From NCBI RefSeq assembly GCF_020687545.1, contig NZ_JAJEQX010000001.1, forward strand, positions 180,677 through 244,676: a stretch of 64,000 nucleotides of DNA. Direction: 5' to 3'. The notes below the pieces were generated by a model, which saw only the letters and a list, made by a program, of their open reading frames with translations, was not told where the DNA came from and made no database searches. This document shows, in pieces, positions 7,531 to 20,261 of this stretch. This DNA is from Ruminococcus turbiniformis (lineage in GTDB: Bacteria; Bacillota; Clostridia; Lachnospirales; Lachnospiraceae). Position 1 is the first letter of the stretch, and each line of letters begins with the position of its first letter. The translations under genes were made by a program, and so were the position numbers.

Positions 7531-8583
7531 CTATAAAACTGCGACGAAAATCTTCGCAACGATAAAACTGATCAGTCCGCATCCCGGGAATGTGAAAATC
7601 CACGTCAGCATCATGTCCTTCACCACGCCGAAGTTGATCGCGGAAAGACGTTTCACCGCGCCCACTCCCATAATCGCGCTTGTCTTTGTGTGTGTCGTGG
7701 ACACCGGAATACCGAATACACTGGAGAGGAGAAGGCAGACCGCTCCGGCCAGATCGGCTGAAAAGCCCTGGAACTTCTCCAGCTTCACCATATCCATTCC
7801 CACGGATTTTATAATCTTCTCTCCGCCGACACTTGTTCCCACACCCATAACCACACTGCACAGAAGCATCAGCCAGACCGGAATCACCATGCCGACCACA
7901 TTGTTCTGACCATTGCAGAAGGCCATTCCGAGAAAAAGGACACCGATAAATTTCTGACCGTCCTGGGCTCCGTGCATGAAGCTCATGAACGCCGCGCCGA
8001 AGATCTGCGCCGGCTTGAAGAATTTGTCCGTCCTGCGCCGGTCCATTCCCGCACAGATAATCGCGATAATCTTACAGATTCCCCAGCCCATAAAGAACCC
8101 GAGCGCAAGACTGAGCACCAGTCCATACAGAACTTTTACCCACTCGTCAAAATTGATGCCTCCGATTCCGTTATGTATGGCGATTGCGGCTCCTGAAAGT
8201 CCCGCGATCAGACTGTGGCTTTCACTTGTCGGGATTCCGAACACGGAAGCGGCAACACTGTACACAACAATGGAAAACAGAGCCGCGCAAAGCGCGATAA
8301 GCGCCTCATCCGTCTCGCCCCCGAAGTCAACCATATTGCTGATGGTCGATGCGACCGCACTGTTGATCTTCGTCATCACAAGAACTCCGAGAAAATTAAA
8401 CGCCGCGCTCATCATAATTGCCGTGCGCACCTTCAGGCAACGGGTCGCGATGCAGGTTGCAATCGCGTTCGGCGCATCCGTCCAGCCGTTTACAAAGATT
8501 ACTCCCAGTGTAAGAGCAACGGTGATCAGCAGGACCGGATTAGAAAACACCTGTTCACAAAAACCGGAAAATGATATATCCAT
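7531..8583 (-). CDS. Inorganic phosphate transporter, PiT family
   Basis: A 350-residue integral membrane permease with about 10 hydrophobic segments. The two family signatures are present: GWTDAPNAIAT near residue 33 and the second-half copy HGAQDGQKFIGV, followed by GIPVSTTHTKTSAIMGVG. PiT proteins import phosphate with a proton or sodium ion. ATG 8583 follows AGGGAGGAACT; the frame stays open to 8640 but without a ribosome binding site. It forms an operon with the DUF47 gene and has a 220-base leader with its own promoter and a possible attenuator. Confidence 0.9.
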   Translation of the reverse strand: MDISFSGFCEQVFSNPVLLITVALTLGVIFVNGWTDAPNAIATCIATRCLKVRTAIMMSAAFNFLGVLVMTKINSAVASTISNMVDFGGETDEALIALCAALFSIVVYSVAASVFGIPTSESHSLIAGLSGAAIAIHNGIGGINFDEWVKVLYGLVLSLALGFFMGWGICKIIAIICAGMDRRRTDKFFKPAQIFGAAFMSFMHGAQDGQKFIGVLFLGMAFCNGQNNVVGMVIPVWLMLLCSVVMGVGTSVGGEKIIKSVGMDMVKLEKFQGFSADLAGAVCLLLSSVFGIPVSTTHTKTSAIMGVGAVKRLSAINFGVVKDMMLTWIFTFPGCGLISFIVAKIFVAVL

Positions 8584-8711
8584 AGTTCCTCCCTCTTCTT
8601 TCTGTCTGTTGGAAATTCCTTGACACTGCGCAGAAAACACCGGACTTTTACAATGCCATGCCGCTCAAACGGACTCAGGCAAATGCGGGCCCGGTATTTT
8701 TGCACAAAAAA

Positions 8712-8753
8712 ACAGCACTTGGAAAACAACTGCCGGCGTGCTGTCCCGCACGC
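8712..8753 (-). promoter_or_regulatory. Possible transcription attenuator in the phosphate transporter leader
   Basis: In the minus-strand leader, a terminator-like stem (ACAGCAC at 8738-8744 with GTGCTGT at 8712-8718) is followed at once by seven T (8705-8711). The upstream arm also takes part in an earlier hairpin, GCGTGC-GGGACA-GCACGC (8753-8736). The two folds exclude each other, as in an attenuator. No known riboswitch class is recognised. Confidence 0.45.
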
Positions 8754-8812
8754 AATATCCTATATGTTACATTGGCTTCCTCCTGCTGTTTATTTTACAT
8801 ATTTTTAACCTA

Positions 8813-8841
8813 AATATAACATCAGATTCCCCATGTGTCAA
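8813..8841 (-). promoter_or_regulatory. Promoter of the phosphate transporter operon
   Basis: Minus strand: TTGACA (8836-8841), 17-base spacer, TATATT (8813-8818). A near-consensus vegetative promoter about 230 bases before the permease start. Confidence 0.65.
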
Positions 8842-8871
8842 CAAATGTATGTATTTCCTCACAAAAACTAA

Positions 8872-8910
8872 GCGCTGTCTTTATACTGCCTCTCAGTATA
8901 AAAACAGCGC
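8872..8910 (-). terminator. Rho-independent terminator of the F-type ATP synthase operon
   Basis: A 17-bp stem with one mismatch (8872-8888 with 8894-8910) and a 5-base loop, followed on the minus strand by TTAGTTTTTGT. It lies 60 bases after the atpC stop. Confidence 0.8.
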
Positions 8911-8969
8911 CTTGCCGGCCGGATGTTCCGGTTGTTCCCTGTTCTGTTTTCAGAATCCCGCAGACTCTT

Positions 8970-9386
8970 CTACAGATTCCACTTCTTCTCCTGGGCGAGT
9001 TTCAGCCTGTTCATAGCCCTCGCCAGAGATGCCTGGGTATGATAATACTCCTGTATGCTCTGCTTCTGCCGCATCTGTTCCTCAGCTCTCTCCCGCTGCT
9101 CCTCGGCGCGGCGCACGTCGATGTCCTCCGGGCGCTCCGCCGTGTCCACAAGCAGGGTTACACGGTTGTTGACGATCTCTGCAAATCCGGTTCCCACAGC
9201 CACGTCTGTCCACTGCCCTTCCTCAAGCTCCATATGAGCGATTCCGACTGCAATGGCGATTACCATATTTTCGTGATATGCCAGAATCCCTTTTTCTCCG
9301 TCCGTGGCGGGAATAATCAGCTTCCGGCAGCGCCCGTCATAGAAAATTTTGTCACTTGCTATGATCCTAAGACCAAATGTTTCCAT
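8970..9386 (-). CDS. atpC: F1F0 ATP synthase subunit epsilon
   Basis: A 138-residue protein with the N-terminal beta-sandwich (METFGLRIIASDKIFYDG ... EGQWTDVAVGTGFAEI) and the C-terminal two-helix part (about 90-138, rich in Arg, Glu and Gln) that can inhibit ATPase activity. It is part of the central stalk with gamma. The second ATG, 9386, has AGGAG 8 bases upstream; the ATG two codons earlier would be only 3 bases from it. It is the last gene of the operon, 17 bases after atpD. Confidence 0.93.
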   Translation of the reverse strand: METFGLRIIASDKIFYDGRCRKLIIPATDGEKGILAYHENMVIAIAVGIAHMELEEGQWTDVAVGTGFAEIVNNRVTLLVDTAERPEDIDVRRAEEQRERAEEQMRQKQSIQEYYHTQASLARAMNRLKLAQEKKWNL

Positions 9387-9403
9387 GTGCATCCACTCCT
9401 GTT

Positions 9404-11843
<2,440 letters not shown>

Positions 11844-11847
11844 GTTG

Positions 11848-13353
<1,506 letters not shown>

Positions 13354-13358
13354 CTTTT

Positions 13359-13892
13359 TCACCTCCAGGTTAATGTTTCTTTCAATCTGTTCAGGCGTCC
13401 TTTCATGCTCCAGTCATACTCGTCGCTTCCCGCGCGGAGAATAAATCCCCCGAGAAGCGTATCGTCCCTGCGTATTTTGATACGCGCTTCTCCCGCGCCG
13501 TATTTTCTGCAGAGGAACGCCTCCATTCCCTTCTTCTGATCCTCGCTGGGAGGTGTGGTGCATATCAGCACGGCGTTGAGTACCTTTCCCTGCTCATCCA
13601 CGCACCTGTCATACGCCGCAAATATCTCCTTTATGAGATCCATTCTCTGATATTTGCATGCCGTTTTCAGGAAATTTCTTATTTCCTGAGGAAATACTCT
13701 GTCGATCACACTCAGCTTTTTCTTCAGGGCAATGGTCGGATTCGTAAAGATATCCGTAAGCTGCGGAACTTCCTCAAAGATCTCCCGTGTTTTCCGCACG
13801 GTCTCCTCCGGAAGATTCAGCTCGTACAGCACTCTGCCGTATCCGGCCGCCGTAGAAGAGCATCGTACGTCAGTCGTTGTCTGCGTCTTCAT
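13359..13892 (-). CDS. atpH: F1F0 ATP synthase subunit delta
   Basis: A 177-residue peripheral stalk protein linking the b subunits to the F1 head. It shows the helical N-terminal domain ([16 protein letters not shown] ... [19 protein letters not shown]) and the C-terminal beta segment [20 protein letters not shown], typical of delta/OSCP. ATG 13892 has AGGTGA 5 bases upstream; a GTG three codons earlier is possible. It overlaps the end of atpF by 23 bases. Confidence 0.9.
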   Translation of the reverse strand: MKTQTTTDVRCSSTAAGYGRVLYELNLPEETVRKTREIFEEVPQLTDIFTNPTIALKKKLSVIDRVFPQEIRNFLKTACKYQRMDLIKEIFAAYDRCVDEQGKVLNAVLICTTPPSEDQKKGMEAFLCRKYGAGEARIKIRRDDTLLGGFILRAGSDEYDWSMKGRLNRLKETLTWR

Positions 13893-14373
13893 GGCTCTCA
13901 CCTGCTTCTTTCAAAAACTGATCGTATAGATCCTGGTTTTCCTGGTCGTCTGTATTTCTGCCAATGAGCTTTGCAGCGGACGCAACGGCAAGCCCTGCGA
14001 TCTCTGCCTGCATTTCCTGCATTGTCTTCTCGCGTTCGATTCGTACCGTCTCCTTCGCGGACTCGATGATGCTGCCCGCCTGATTTCCCGCCTCGCCGAC
14101 GATACGGTCATATTCCGCTTTCGCGGTTGTACGCGCCTTTTCGATAATCTGTATGGATTCCTCTTTTGCTCCGCTCAGAGCATTCTCATATTCCTGCTTT
14201 AGCTGAAGGGCTTCATTCTGTGTATTTTCCGCATTTTTCAGCCCGTCTTCGATCAGTTTCCTTCTCTTTTCCATGATCTGTGTCACCGGTTTGATAAGGA
14301 AGTGTCTCAGCAGAAGATAAAGAACGACAAGGTTTATAATGGTATAGACAAGGCTCATATTAATTGAAATCAC
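13870..14373 (-). CDS. atpF: F1F0 ATP synthase subunit b
   Basis: A 167-residue stalk protein with one N-terminal membrane segment (VYTIINLVVLYLLLRHFLI) and then a long Glu/Lys/Ala-rich helix that dimerises. GTG 14373 has AAGGCGG 9 bases upstream, whereas the GTG at 14382 directly abuts it. Length and layout are normal for a bacterial b subunit. Confidence 0.9.
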   Translation of the reverse strand: MISINMSLVYTIINLVVLYLLLRHFLIKPVTQIMEKRRKLIEDGLKNAENTQNEALQLKQEYENALSGAKEESIQIIEKARTTAKAEYDRIVGEAGNQAGSIIESAKETVRIEREKTMQEMQAEIAGLAVASAAKLIGRNTDDQENQDLYDQFLKEAGESHEDADND

Positions 14374-14427
14374 CTTTTCCACCCGCCTTTCTCACTATCT
14401 TATATCCGTATCTGCCTCTGACTGAAT

Positions 14428-14649
14428 TTAAAGAAGGATGATGATCAGAAGTCCGATAATGAAGCCGTAAATCGCGGTTGCCTCGGCAAGCGCACATCCG
14501 AGAATCAGGTTCTTGCTGATCTTGCCTTCAGCCTCAGGCTGTCTTGCGATTGCATCCATTGCCTTTCCTGTAGCGACACCGATTCCGATACCTGCTCCAA
14601 TACCTGTCATAACTGCGATACCTGCTCCGATAGCAATAATTGTTTCCAT
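14428..14649 (-). CDS. atpE: F1F0 ATP synthase subunit c
   Basis: A 73-residue hairpin of two membrane helices; ten or so copies form the rotor ring. The polar loop ARQPEAEGK and the ion-carrying carboxylate Glu56 in LAEATAIYG are present. Compared with the sodium-type ring of Ilyobacter, the glutamine of helix 1 is Ile (GIGIGVATG) and the serine after the Glu is Ala57, while Thr58 and Tyr61 remain, so proton coupling is the better guess. Confidence 0.95.
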   Translation of the reverse strand: METIIAIGAGIAVMTGIGAGIGIGVATGKAMDAIARQPEAEGKISKNLILGCALAEATAIYGFIIGLLIIILL

Positions 14650-14693
14650 AATAGTAATCTCCTTTTATCAACTGAATTTAATGTTTGATGTTC

Positions 14694-15353
14694 TTATTCC
14701 ATCTCCTCGGTCATGAACAGCGATGTCAGGAATACGAATACATACGCCTGCAGAAGGCCGTCAAAAATATCAAAATAAAAACTGACCGGGATCGGAATAA
14801 TAAGAGGCACGAAAAACTTCAGAAGTTCCAGCACCACAAATCCGGCTAACATGTTTCCGAAAAGTCGCATACACAGCGACAGCGGTCTGATTACAATCTC
14901 AAGCACCATAATCGGCGTCACAAGCGGCACAGGTTTTGTAAAATGTCTCAGCCAGTGACCGACTCCGTTTTTGCGGATGCCGGAATACTCAATCAGACAC
15001 ATGCTCATAATCGCAAGCGCTGCCGTCACATTCAGATCCTTTGTCGGCGGTTTAAAGCCGAACAGCGGCGCGAGCGTATTGGCGGCTGCCAGATAGAGAA
15101 GGACTGTGATCAGATACGGAATGTATCTTCTTCCTTCCTTTCCGAGGATCCCTTCCAGGAAATCCTGTGCCCATCCGATAGCAGCTTCCAGGGCGAGCTG
15201 TACTTTTCCGGGGTTCTCAACACGCAGATTCCGCACCAGTATAATGGACAGAATGACGAGTACCGCCATAATGATCCAGGTGACGGCTACTGACTCCGAG
15301 ATATCCCCCAGGACCGGAAGAGTGAAGACTGTCTCACAGCTTAGTTCTTCCAT
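14694..15353 (-). CDS. atpB: F1F0 ATP synthase subunit a
   Basis: A 219-residue membrane stator with five to six hydrophobic segments. The essential arginine is in RPLSLCMRLFGNMLAG, next to the ion half-channels. It is the first gene of the operon; no atpI or atpZ precedes it. The start ATG 15353 has no close ribosome binding site (GGGAG is about 18 bases away), so translation initiation may be weak or dependent on leader folding. Confidence 0.93.
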   Translation of the reverse strand: MEELSCETVFTLPVLGDISESVAVTWIIMAVLVILSIILVRNLRVENPGKVQLALEAAIGWAQDFLEGILGKEGRRYIPYLITVLLYLAAANTLAPLFGFKPPTKDLNVTAALAIMSMCLIEYSGIRKNGVGHWLRHFTKPVPLVTPIMVLEIVIRPLSLCMRLFGNMLAGFVVLELLKFFVPLIIPIPVSFYFDIFDGLLQAYVFVFLTSLFMTEEME

Positions 15354-15592
15354 AAGTGTTTCTGTCAGATCTCCCGTATTACTCCCTCCTTTTCATTTGA
15401 TTTTTCATCCGCAGGTACGAAAAGGATACGGGACAGAGTCTTTTGAGCATAAAAAAAAGAGCTGCTCTTCATTGAACCCCCTAGATCCTTTTTCACTTTT
15501 CAGTTCCCGGCAGGCCTGCGCCCGAAAAGACATTTTTCTTCTCAGACGAGGACAGCTTTCCTTATTATATAGTTTTCTCGAAAGCTGACTAA
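15354..15592 (-). other. 5' leader of the atp operon
   Basis: About 230 bases between promoter and atpB. It contains a purine-rich AAGGAGGGAGTAA and a short run of T after a small AAGAGCAGCTCTT palindrome (near 15455-15470). Two possible mini-ORFs (42 and 23 codons) have poor support. The role is unknown. Confidence 0.4.
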
Positions 15593-15621
15593 ATATTACG
15601 CCCCGGCCCCGGTTTTGTCAA
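15593..15621 (-). promoter_or_regulatory. Promoter of the F-type ATP synthase operon
   Basis: Minus strand: perfect TTGACA (15616-15621), 17-base spacer, TAATAT (15593-15598). Strong vegetative promoter. Confidence 0.75.
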
Positions 15622-15853
15622 CATTTATACCGAGCAGATTCTTTTTTTGGCAAGCCCTGTTTTTTATTCCAATTTGTCCTTTTTTTCAACAATACAATAT
15701 GAATTTTTATTCATTTTTTATCTATCATTTTGTGTCGGAGCCTTTGTATTTCTTTTTCTGTTAAATTTCGTATGCATTTCTCTATTTTTATCATACATTT
15801 TTGTAAATTTTGTACAGTAATATTTGCTTTTCCCCAAATTCCCAATTCAGTTT
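15622..15853. other. AT-rich intergenic region between divergent promoters
   Basis: Runs of T and A with no open frame, tRNA or hairpin of note. It separates the atp promoter from the promoter of the plus-strand membrane protein. Confidence 0.4.
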
Positions 15854-15885
15854 TTGTCAAAATCGCTTTCCAAATCCGGTATAAT
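15854..15885 (+). promoter_or_regulatory. Candidate promoter of the YwaF-like gene
   Basis: TTGTCA (15854-15859) and a perfect TATAAT (15880-15885); the 20-base spacing is longer than ideal. Confidence 0.35.
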
Positions 15886-16012
15886 TTCGCCCTGAAATAG
15901 CAAACTTATCTCTGGATATATCAGGAATACTGTCTATAATAGGAAATATATACTAATTGGCGATAAGCCGCAGGCATTTTTGTTCACACCGCGCATCCGG
16001 GAGGCTGACACA

Positions 16013-16738
16013 ATGAATTTTATCCGGCATATGAAAGCTTCATATTTTTCCACATTCTCAGACCGCTTTTTCTTTCTTTGCGGCCTGATTCTGGCGGGAA
16101 GCGAGGCCGCAAAGCAGCTGACTCTGACTTTTATCCTCGGAAACGGCCAGTACAACTGGTGGTATTTTCCCTTCCAGCTCTGCAGCATTCCCATGTATGT
16201 ACTTCTCGCCTGGCCGTGGTTTCGCAGTGATTCCATCCGCAGGATGCTTCTCTGCTTTCTCATGACATATTCCCTTTTGGGCGGCATCGCCGTATTCGCA
16301 GACACAAGCGGGCTGCACTATCCGCTTCCCATACTGACCGTCCACTCATACCTGTGGCATTTTGCCCTCATCTTCATCGGGCTCTGCGCGGGAGTCCTGT
16401 TTCTGAATAATCTGCTGCAGAAAAGGAAAAGCGTGCTGTTTTCCAGCACACTTTCCTCAAAATATCCGCCTCGCCCGTTTCTTCGCAGCACGCTCCTCTA
16501 TCTGGCATGCTGCCTTGCGGCCGAAATTTTCAACCTGTCTTTTGACCGCTTCGGAACAATCAACATGTTTTACATCAATCCCGATTACCGGATGCAGCAG
16601 ATCGTCTTCCGCGATCTGGTGCCGCTCATCGGAAACAGCGCGGCCATCCTAGTTTACATCACCGCTTCCATCACCGGGGCTTTCCTCCTCTTTCTGCTCT
16701 GGGGCGCCGTCTTCCGCATCCTGCGGCGGCGGAGGTAG
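16013..16738 (+). CDS. YwaF-like integral membrane protein
   Basis: A 241-residue protein with about six or seven transmembrane segments. NWWYFPFQLCSIPMYVL, HYPLPILTVHSYLWHFALI and the final DLVPLIGNSAAILVYI match the pattern of the YwaF/TIGR02206 membrane family, whose function is unknown. ATG 16013 has GGGAGG 8 bases upstream. Its last 90 bases overlap the end of the opposite-strand gene, which is unusual for two genes that both look intact. Confidence 0.75.
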   Translation: MNFIRHMKASYFSTFSDRFFFLCGLILAGSEAAKQLTLTFILGNGQYNWWYFPFQLCSIPMYVLLAWPWFRSDSIRRMLLCFLMTYSLLGGIAVFADTSGLHYPLPILTVHSYLWHFALIFIGLCAGVLFLNNLLQKRKSVLFSSTLSSKYPPRPFLRSTLLYLACCLAAEIFNLSFDRFGTINMFYINPDYRMQQIVFRDLVPLIGNSAAILVYITASITGAFLLFLLWGAVFRILRRRR

Positions 16739-17692
16739 CATCCCCGGATGTCTCCGCGGGATCTTGACTCCTTTTTCCTCCAGTTCGTCCATCTCCACAG
16801 AAATCTTCAGAAAATCCCGGTCAGCGGACTTTCTCCGGGGAATAAAGCTTCCCACAAAAATCCCCTTCCCCCGGTTCTTTACATACAAAAACCCGAATAC
16901 GGAAAAGATAAACGCACCGATAAAATTGACAATCAGATCCTGCATGGTGTCTATCAGTCCGATATCAAGATACCCTCCAAGTCCCAGCTCCTGTCCGTTC
17001 ACGGCAGTCTCTGTGATGCCGTCAATCACATAGGGCACATTTCTTCCGGCCGGGTCCAGCGTCACCGAGCGGATCACATGGATCACCGTGTCTTTCTGCA
17101 TATCATAGCCGACTACCTGGTCCATAAAAAATTCAAAAAACTCCCACACAACTCCGATCGTCATGGAGAAGCAGAACGCCACAATCGCCGTGAATATCGG
17201 AGACAGATGGAATGATGTCCTCTCGCTTCGGTTCAAAAGGTCAACCAGCGAAAACCCGATGGCTGCCGCCAGGAATCCGTTGACAGTGTGAAGCACCGTG
17301 TCCCAGAACGGAAATACCAGATAGAATTCGCTGATCTCTCCCAGTATCTCCGCGGCAAATATGAAGACGAGAATAATAATCTCCAGCGTCGTCGGCAGCT
17401 CCACCCGGAACGTAATCTGGATAAAACTCGGTATGACAAGAAGCAGAAGCGTCAGAGCGCATAAAAATACATTTTCATAATTTCTGTTAATGAGCTGAAG
17501 AACAAGCATGAGAATCACAAGAGCACGCAGTGTAAAATATACAATAAACGAACTCTTGTGTTCTCTCAGTTCCATGTAAAGCGCCTCTCCGAAATTTTTC
17601 AGCCTTCCCTTTCTGCGCGGCTCTCCTTCCGGCGCCGGACCGTTCGTCTTCTTTTTCTCCTCACTCACATGCAGCACCCTCTTCCCTTTCAT
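16649..17692 (-). CDS. DUF2238/YjdF-like integral membrane protein
   Basis: A 347-residue protein with about seven transmembrane segments between residues 45 and 285; the core FPFWDTVLHTVNGFLAAAIGF and GVVWEFFEFFMD match the YjdF/DUF2238 type. The function is unknown. The cytoplasmic tail (300-347) is Pro/Glu-rich and disordered, and it is this tail that overlaps the convergent gene. The ATG at 17692 has no ribosome binding site, while a GTG at 17668 follows GGAAGAGGG by about 8 bases, so the true start may be 17668. Confidence 0.72.
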   Translation of the reverse strand: MKGKRVLHVSEEKKKTNGPAPEGEPRRKGRLKNFGEALYMELREHKSSFIVYFTLRALVILMLVLQLINRNYENVFLCALTLLLLVIPSFIQITFRVELPTTLEIIILVFIFAAEILGEISEFYLVFPFWDTVLHTVNGFLAAAIGFSLVDLLNRSERTSFHLSPIFTAIVAFCFSMTIGVVWEFFEFFMDQVVGYDMQKDTVIHVIRSVTLDPAGRNVPYVIDGITETAVNGQELGLGGYLDIGLIDTMQDLIVNFIGAFIFSVFGFLYVKNRGKGIFVGSFIPRRKSADRDFLKISVEMDELEEKGVKIPRRHPGMLPPPPQDAEDGAPEQKEEESPGDGSGDVN

Positions 17693-17786
17693 TATCTTTT
17701 AAGTTCTGGATAGAGAAGATTGTACCACAGTGTTGCGGAATTGTCCCGAACATTTTTATATCAGTTCAGCCATAGAGCTGCTCGGC

Positions 17787-20261
17787 CTACTGCTCTCTCA
17801 ACCGCTCCACAAGCGTCCTCTTCTGAAATCTGCGCACCATGCACTCTGTGATCAGCACCGGAACGAGCACAATAAACACCGCATATCCGAGGAAAAACCA
17901 GACCGGAAATACAAAGTTCATATAGTCTGCTTCAAAATGCCTCAGTATGAGAATCATCGCATATCCCGCAGCCGTTCCTCCGATCAGCGTGATCGCAATG
18001 TTTCCGGCAGCCATGAGAATTCCTTCGGTACGCAGCATGTTCGTAAGCTGTTTTCTCGTCATCCCGACAGACTGGAGCATGGCAAATTCGTGATCTCTTG
18101 TCAGGATATTCGTGATCAGCGTATTGACAAGGTTGATCAGGGCGAACCCTATGATGAATGCGCTTAAGCCCACCATAATCGAGAAGAGAAGCGTAAACTG
18201 CGACTGCACCTGGAGCATCTGCTCTTCCAGCGTATGACAGGAAAGATAGGGCTCCTGCTTTACGATCCCGCTCAGTGCAGCATCGATCTGCTCCATCTTC
18301 TCCATGTCCGTCTCAACGACAACAGCCTCTCTCAGGTTGATCCCCTCTGTCATCTCTTTTAACGTATCCTCCGGGAGAAGGAAATCCGCATATGTGTCTC
18401 CGGCCTCCTGGTCGAGCACTTTGCTCATCGTTCCCATGACCGTAAACGTCCGTTCCTGCATGGCCTCTCCGTCATACCATCTCAGCGTTATTTTATCGCC
18501 AAGCTCCGGAGCCCATCCATACACTTCCTCCCAGTAGGCGGAACTTAAGCAGATTATCCCGTCCTGCGCAACCATATCGTCATAGTCAAATTCGCCTTCC
18601 ATACCGTCCGCGTTCAGAAGCGGTTCCGTGCGTTCTCGCGAAAACGGCTGTACATTCGTATAGTCGTCTCCGAATCCCTCTGACTCCCAGCCAGTTTCCA
18701 GGGACTCGATCACATGAAGTTTCTTCACGCCGTCGATATCCTGAATCTGCTGCAGCAGGTCGTCCCCCAGAGGATGGGCGATCTGCAGATCCGTCTGCCC
18801 GTGCTCCGCTGTCTGCTGAAGGTTATAAGAATAGTTGATGAGAAACTCCCCGTATCCAAGCTCACCCTGCCGGGCATAGTCCTCCAGATTTGCAGACGTC
18901 ACATACACAGCCGCCAGCATGAAAAGGATACCGCCGATCCCCATGGACAGCATCGTAAGCGCAGATCTTTTCCTGTTTCTGGAATGGCTCATAAACGCAA
19001 GGTTTCCGGGTGTAATCTTTCTCGCCAGTTTCTTCGTCTTTCCCGCTTTCTCCCCATCATATCCGGAATATTTCGCCGCCTCCACAGGGGAGATCGAAGA
19101 GGCAGTCTTTGCCGGTTTCTGCACGGAGATCAGCACCATGACGACGTTTGCCGCTGCCACCGCCGCCGCGATGACAGCCGTATTAATCCAGCTCCAGCCA
19201 TCCGGACGCAGTGCATATCCGACCGCCCCGCCGATCACAAGCCCTATGGGAATCCCGGCCGCGCTTAAAATCAGCCCTTCCATGCGCACCATTTTCCGGA
19301 TCTGCCGCTTTGTCATGCCGATCGTCCGCAGCTGTCCGAACTGCCGGATTCTTCCAACTACAGACAGATAAAAGACACTGTAAATGACAAGCACACCGAT
19401 AAAGAGAAGCGCGATTCCCACGCCGATAATTACGAACGTCTGCTGCATTTTCAGCGAGTTGCCCGGCAGCACATCGAGGAAATAGTTGTTGATATTCATA
19501 TTTTCCCGCGCAAGTCCGTACTCATCGCCGAAAGAATATGCCATTTCCTGAAACTCTGACTGGGTCAGCTCATCCGCCCCGTGGAAGCAGACCGCAGCCT
19601 GCCAGGGAACATCTTTGAGCTGGCTTCCCTCTCTTGCATACTCCTCGGAGAAATAAACTCCGTATACCGACATATGTTCTTCTGTGTGATAGAGGCCGGA
19701 CAGCACGTAAGTCTCCGTGGTCCCGTCAAGCCATGTAAAAGACACCGTATCTCCCGGTTTCGCCGTGCTCCCGATCCGGTTTAAATAAGCGTCTGAGAGC
19801 ATCACCTCATCAAGCTCATCCGGTATCTCTCCCACAGACGGCTCTATCGTCGTTATCTGCGCCCCGTCCTCTTTCAGAGGCGCCGTATAGGCCGAGGGCT
19901 GTACCATATTTCCGTCGATCTGTACGCTCTGGCCGCTCTTCAGGCCGATCACGTAGCTGGTCCGGTCATCCTGTGCCATCTCTCCCAGCTGATCCTCCGT
20001 AAGCCCGGAGTAAATGATGTGCTGCATCACCGCTACCTGGCGCTTCGTGGCAGTTTCGATCCCCGAATAGAAAAGTGCCATTACCGAAAGCAGGCTGACG
20101 GAAAGGACGATCGTCAGGATAACGAAGACATTTCTCAGCCGGCTGCTTTTCACACTTCTGACCGCAAGGGAGCGCACAAACCCGGCGTTGTTGTTCGCCG
20201 CCGCTCTTCCCCCGGACCTCTTTACGGCTTTCGCTGCTTTTCTGTCTCTCTTACGGCTCAT
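17787..20261 (-). CDS. ABC transporter permease, FtsX/MacB-like (two FtsX domains)
   Basis: An 824-residue membrane protein. One N-terminal segment (about 45-65) and extracytoplasmic domain are followed by an FtsX block of three segments (about 280-400), then a second copy of the same layout with FtsX segments at about 690-810. VVGRIRQFGQLRTIGMTKRQI and DHEFAMLQSVGMTRKQL are the paired FtsX cytoplasmic motifs. Such permeases usually export peptides or act in antimicrobial peptide detoxification and signalling. Its ATG overlaps the ATPase stop (ATGA), and AGGTGG is the ribosome binding site. Confidence 0.87.
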   Translation of the reverse strand: MSRKRDRKAAKAVKRSGGRAAANNNAGFVRSLAVRSVKSSRLRNVFVILTIVLSVSLLSVMALFYSGIETATKRQVAVMQHIIYSGLTEDQLGEMAQDDRTSYVIGLKSGQSVQIDGNMVQPSAYTAPLKEDGAQITTIEPSVGEIPDELDEVMLSDAYLNRIGSTAKPGDTVSFTWLDGTTETYVLSGLYHTEEHMSVYGVYFSEEYAREGSQLKDVPWQAAVCFHGADELTQSEFQEMAYSFGDEYGLARENMNINNYFLDVLPGNSLKMQQTFVIIGVGIALLFIGVLVIYSVFYLSVVGRIRQFGQLRTIGMTKRQIRKMVRMEGLILSAAGIPIGLVIGGAVGYALRPDGWSWINTAVIAAAVAAANVVMVLISVQKPAKTASSISPVEAAKYSGYDGEKAGKTKKLARKITPGNLAFMSHSRNRKRSALTMLSMGIGGILFMLAAVYVTSANLEDYARQGELGYGEFLINYSYNLQQTAEHGQTDLQIAHPLGDDLLQQIQDIDGVKKLHVIESLETGWESEGFGDDYTNVQPFSRERTEPLLNADGMEGEFDYDDMVAQDGIICLSSAYWEEVYGWAPELGDKITLRWYDGEAMQERTFTVMGTMSKVLDQEAGDTYADFLLPEDTLKEMTEGINLREAVVVETDMEKMEQIDAALSGIVKQEPYLSCHTLEEQMLQVQSQFTLLFSIMVGLSAFIIGFALINLVNTLITNILTRDHEFAMLQSVGMTRKQLTNMLRTEGILMAAGNIAITLIGGTAAGYAMILILRHFEADYMNFVFPVWFFLGYAVFIVLVPVLITECMVRRFQKRTLVERLREQ

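Noticed and set aside
14428..14649. Sodium-binding c subunit for the F-type enzyme
   Set aside because: The Gln of helix 1 and the Ser next to the carboxylate are replaced by Ile and Ala.
15400..15535. Two mini-ORFs (42 and 23 codons) in the leader of the atp operon
   Set aside because: Weak ribosome binding sites, no resemblance to AtpI, and poly-T derived Phe runs.
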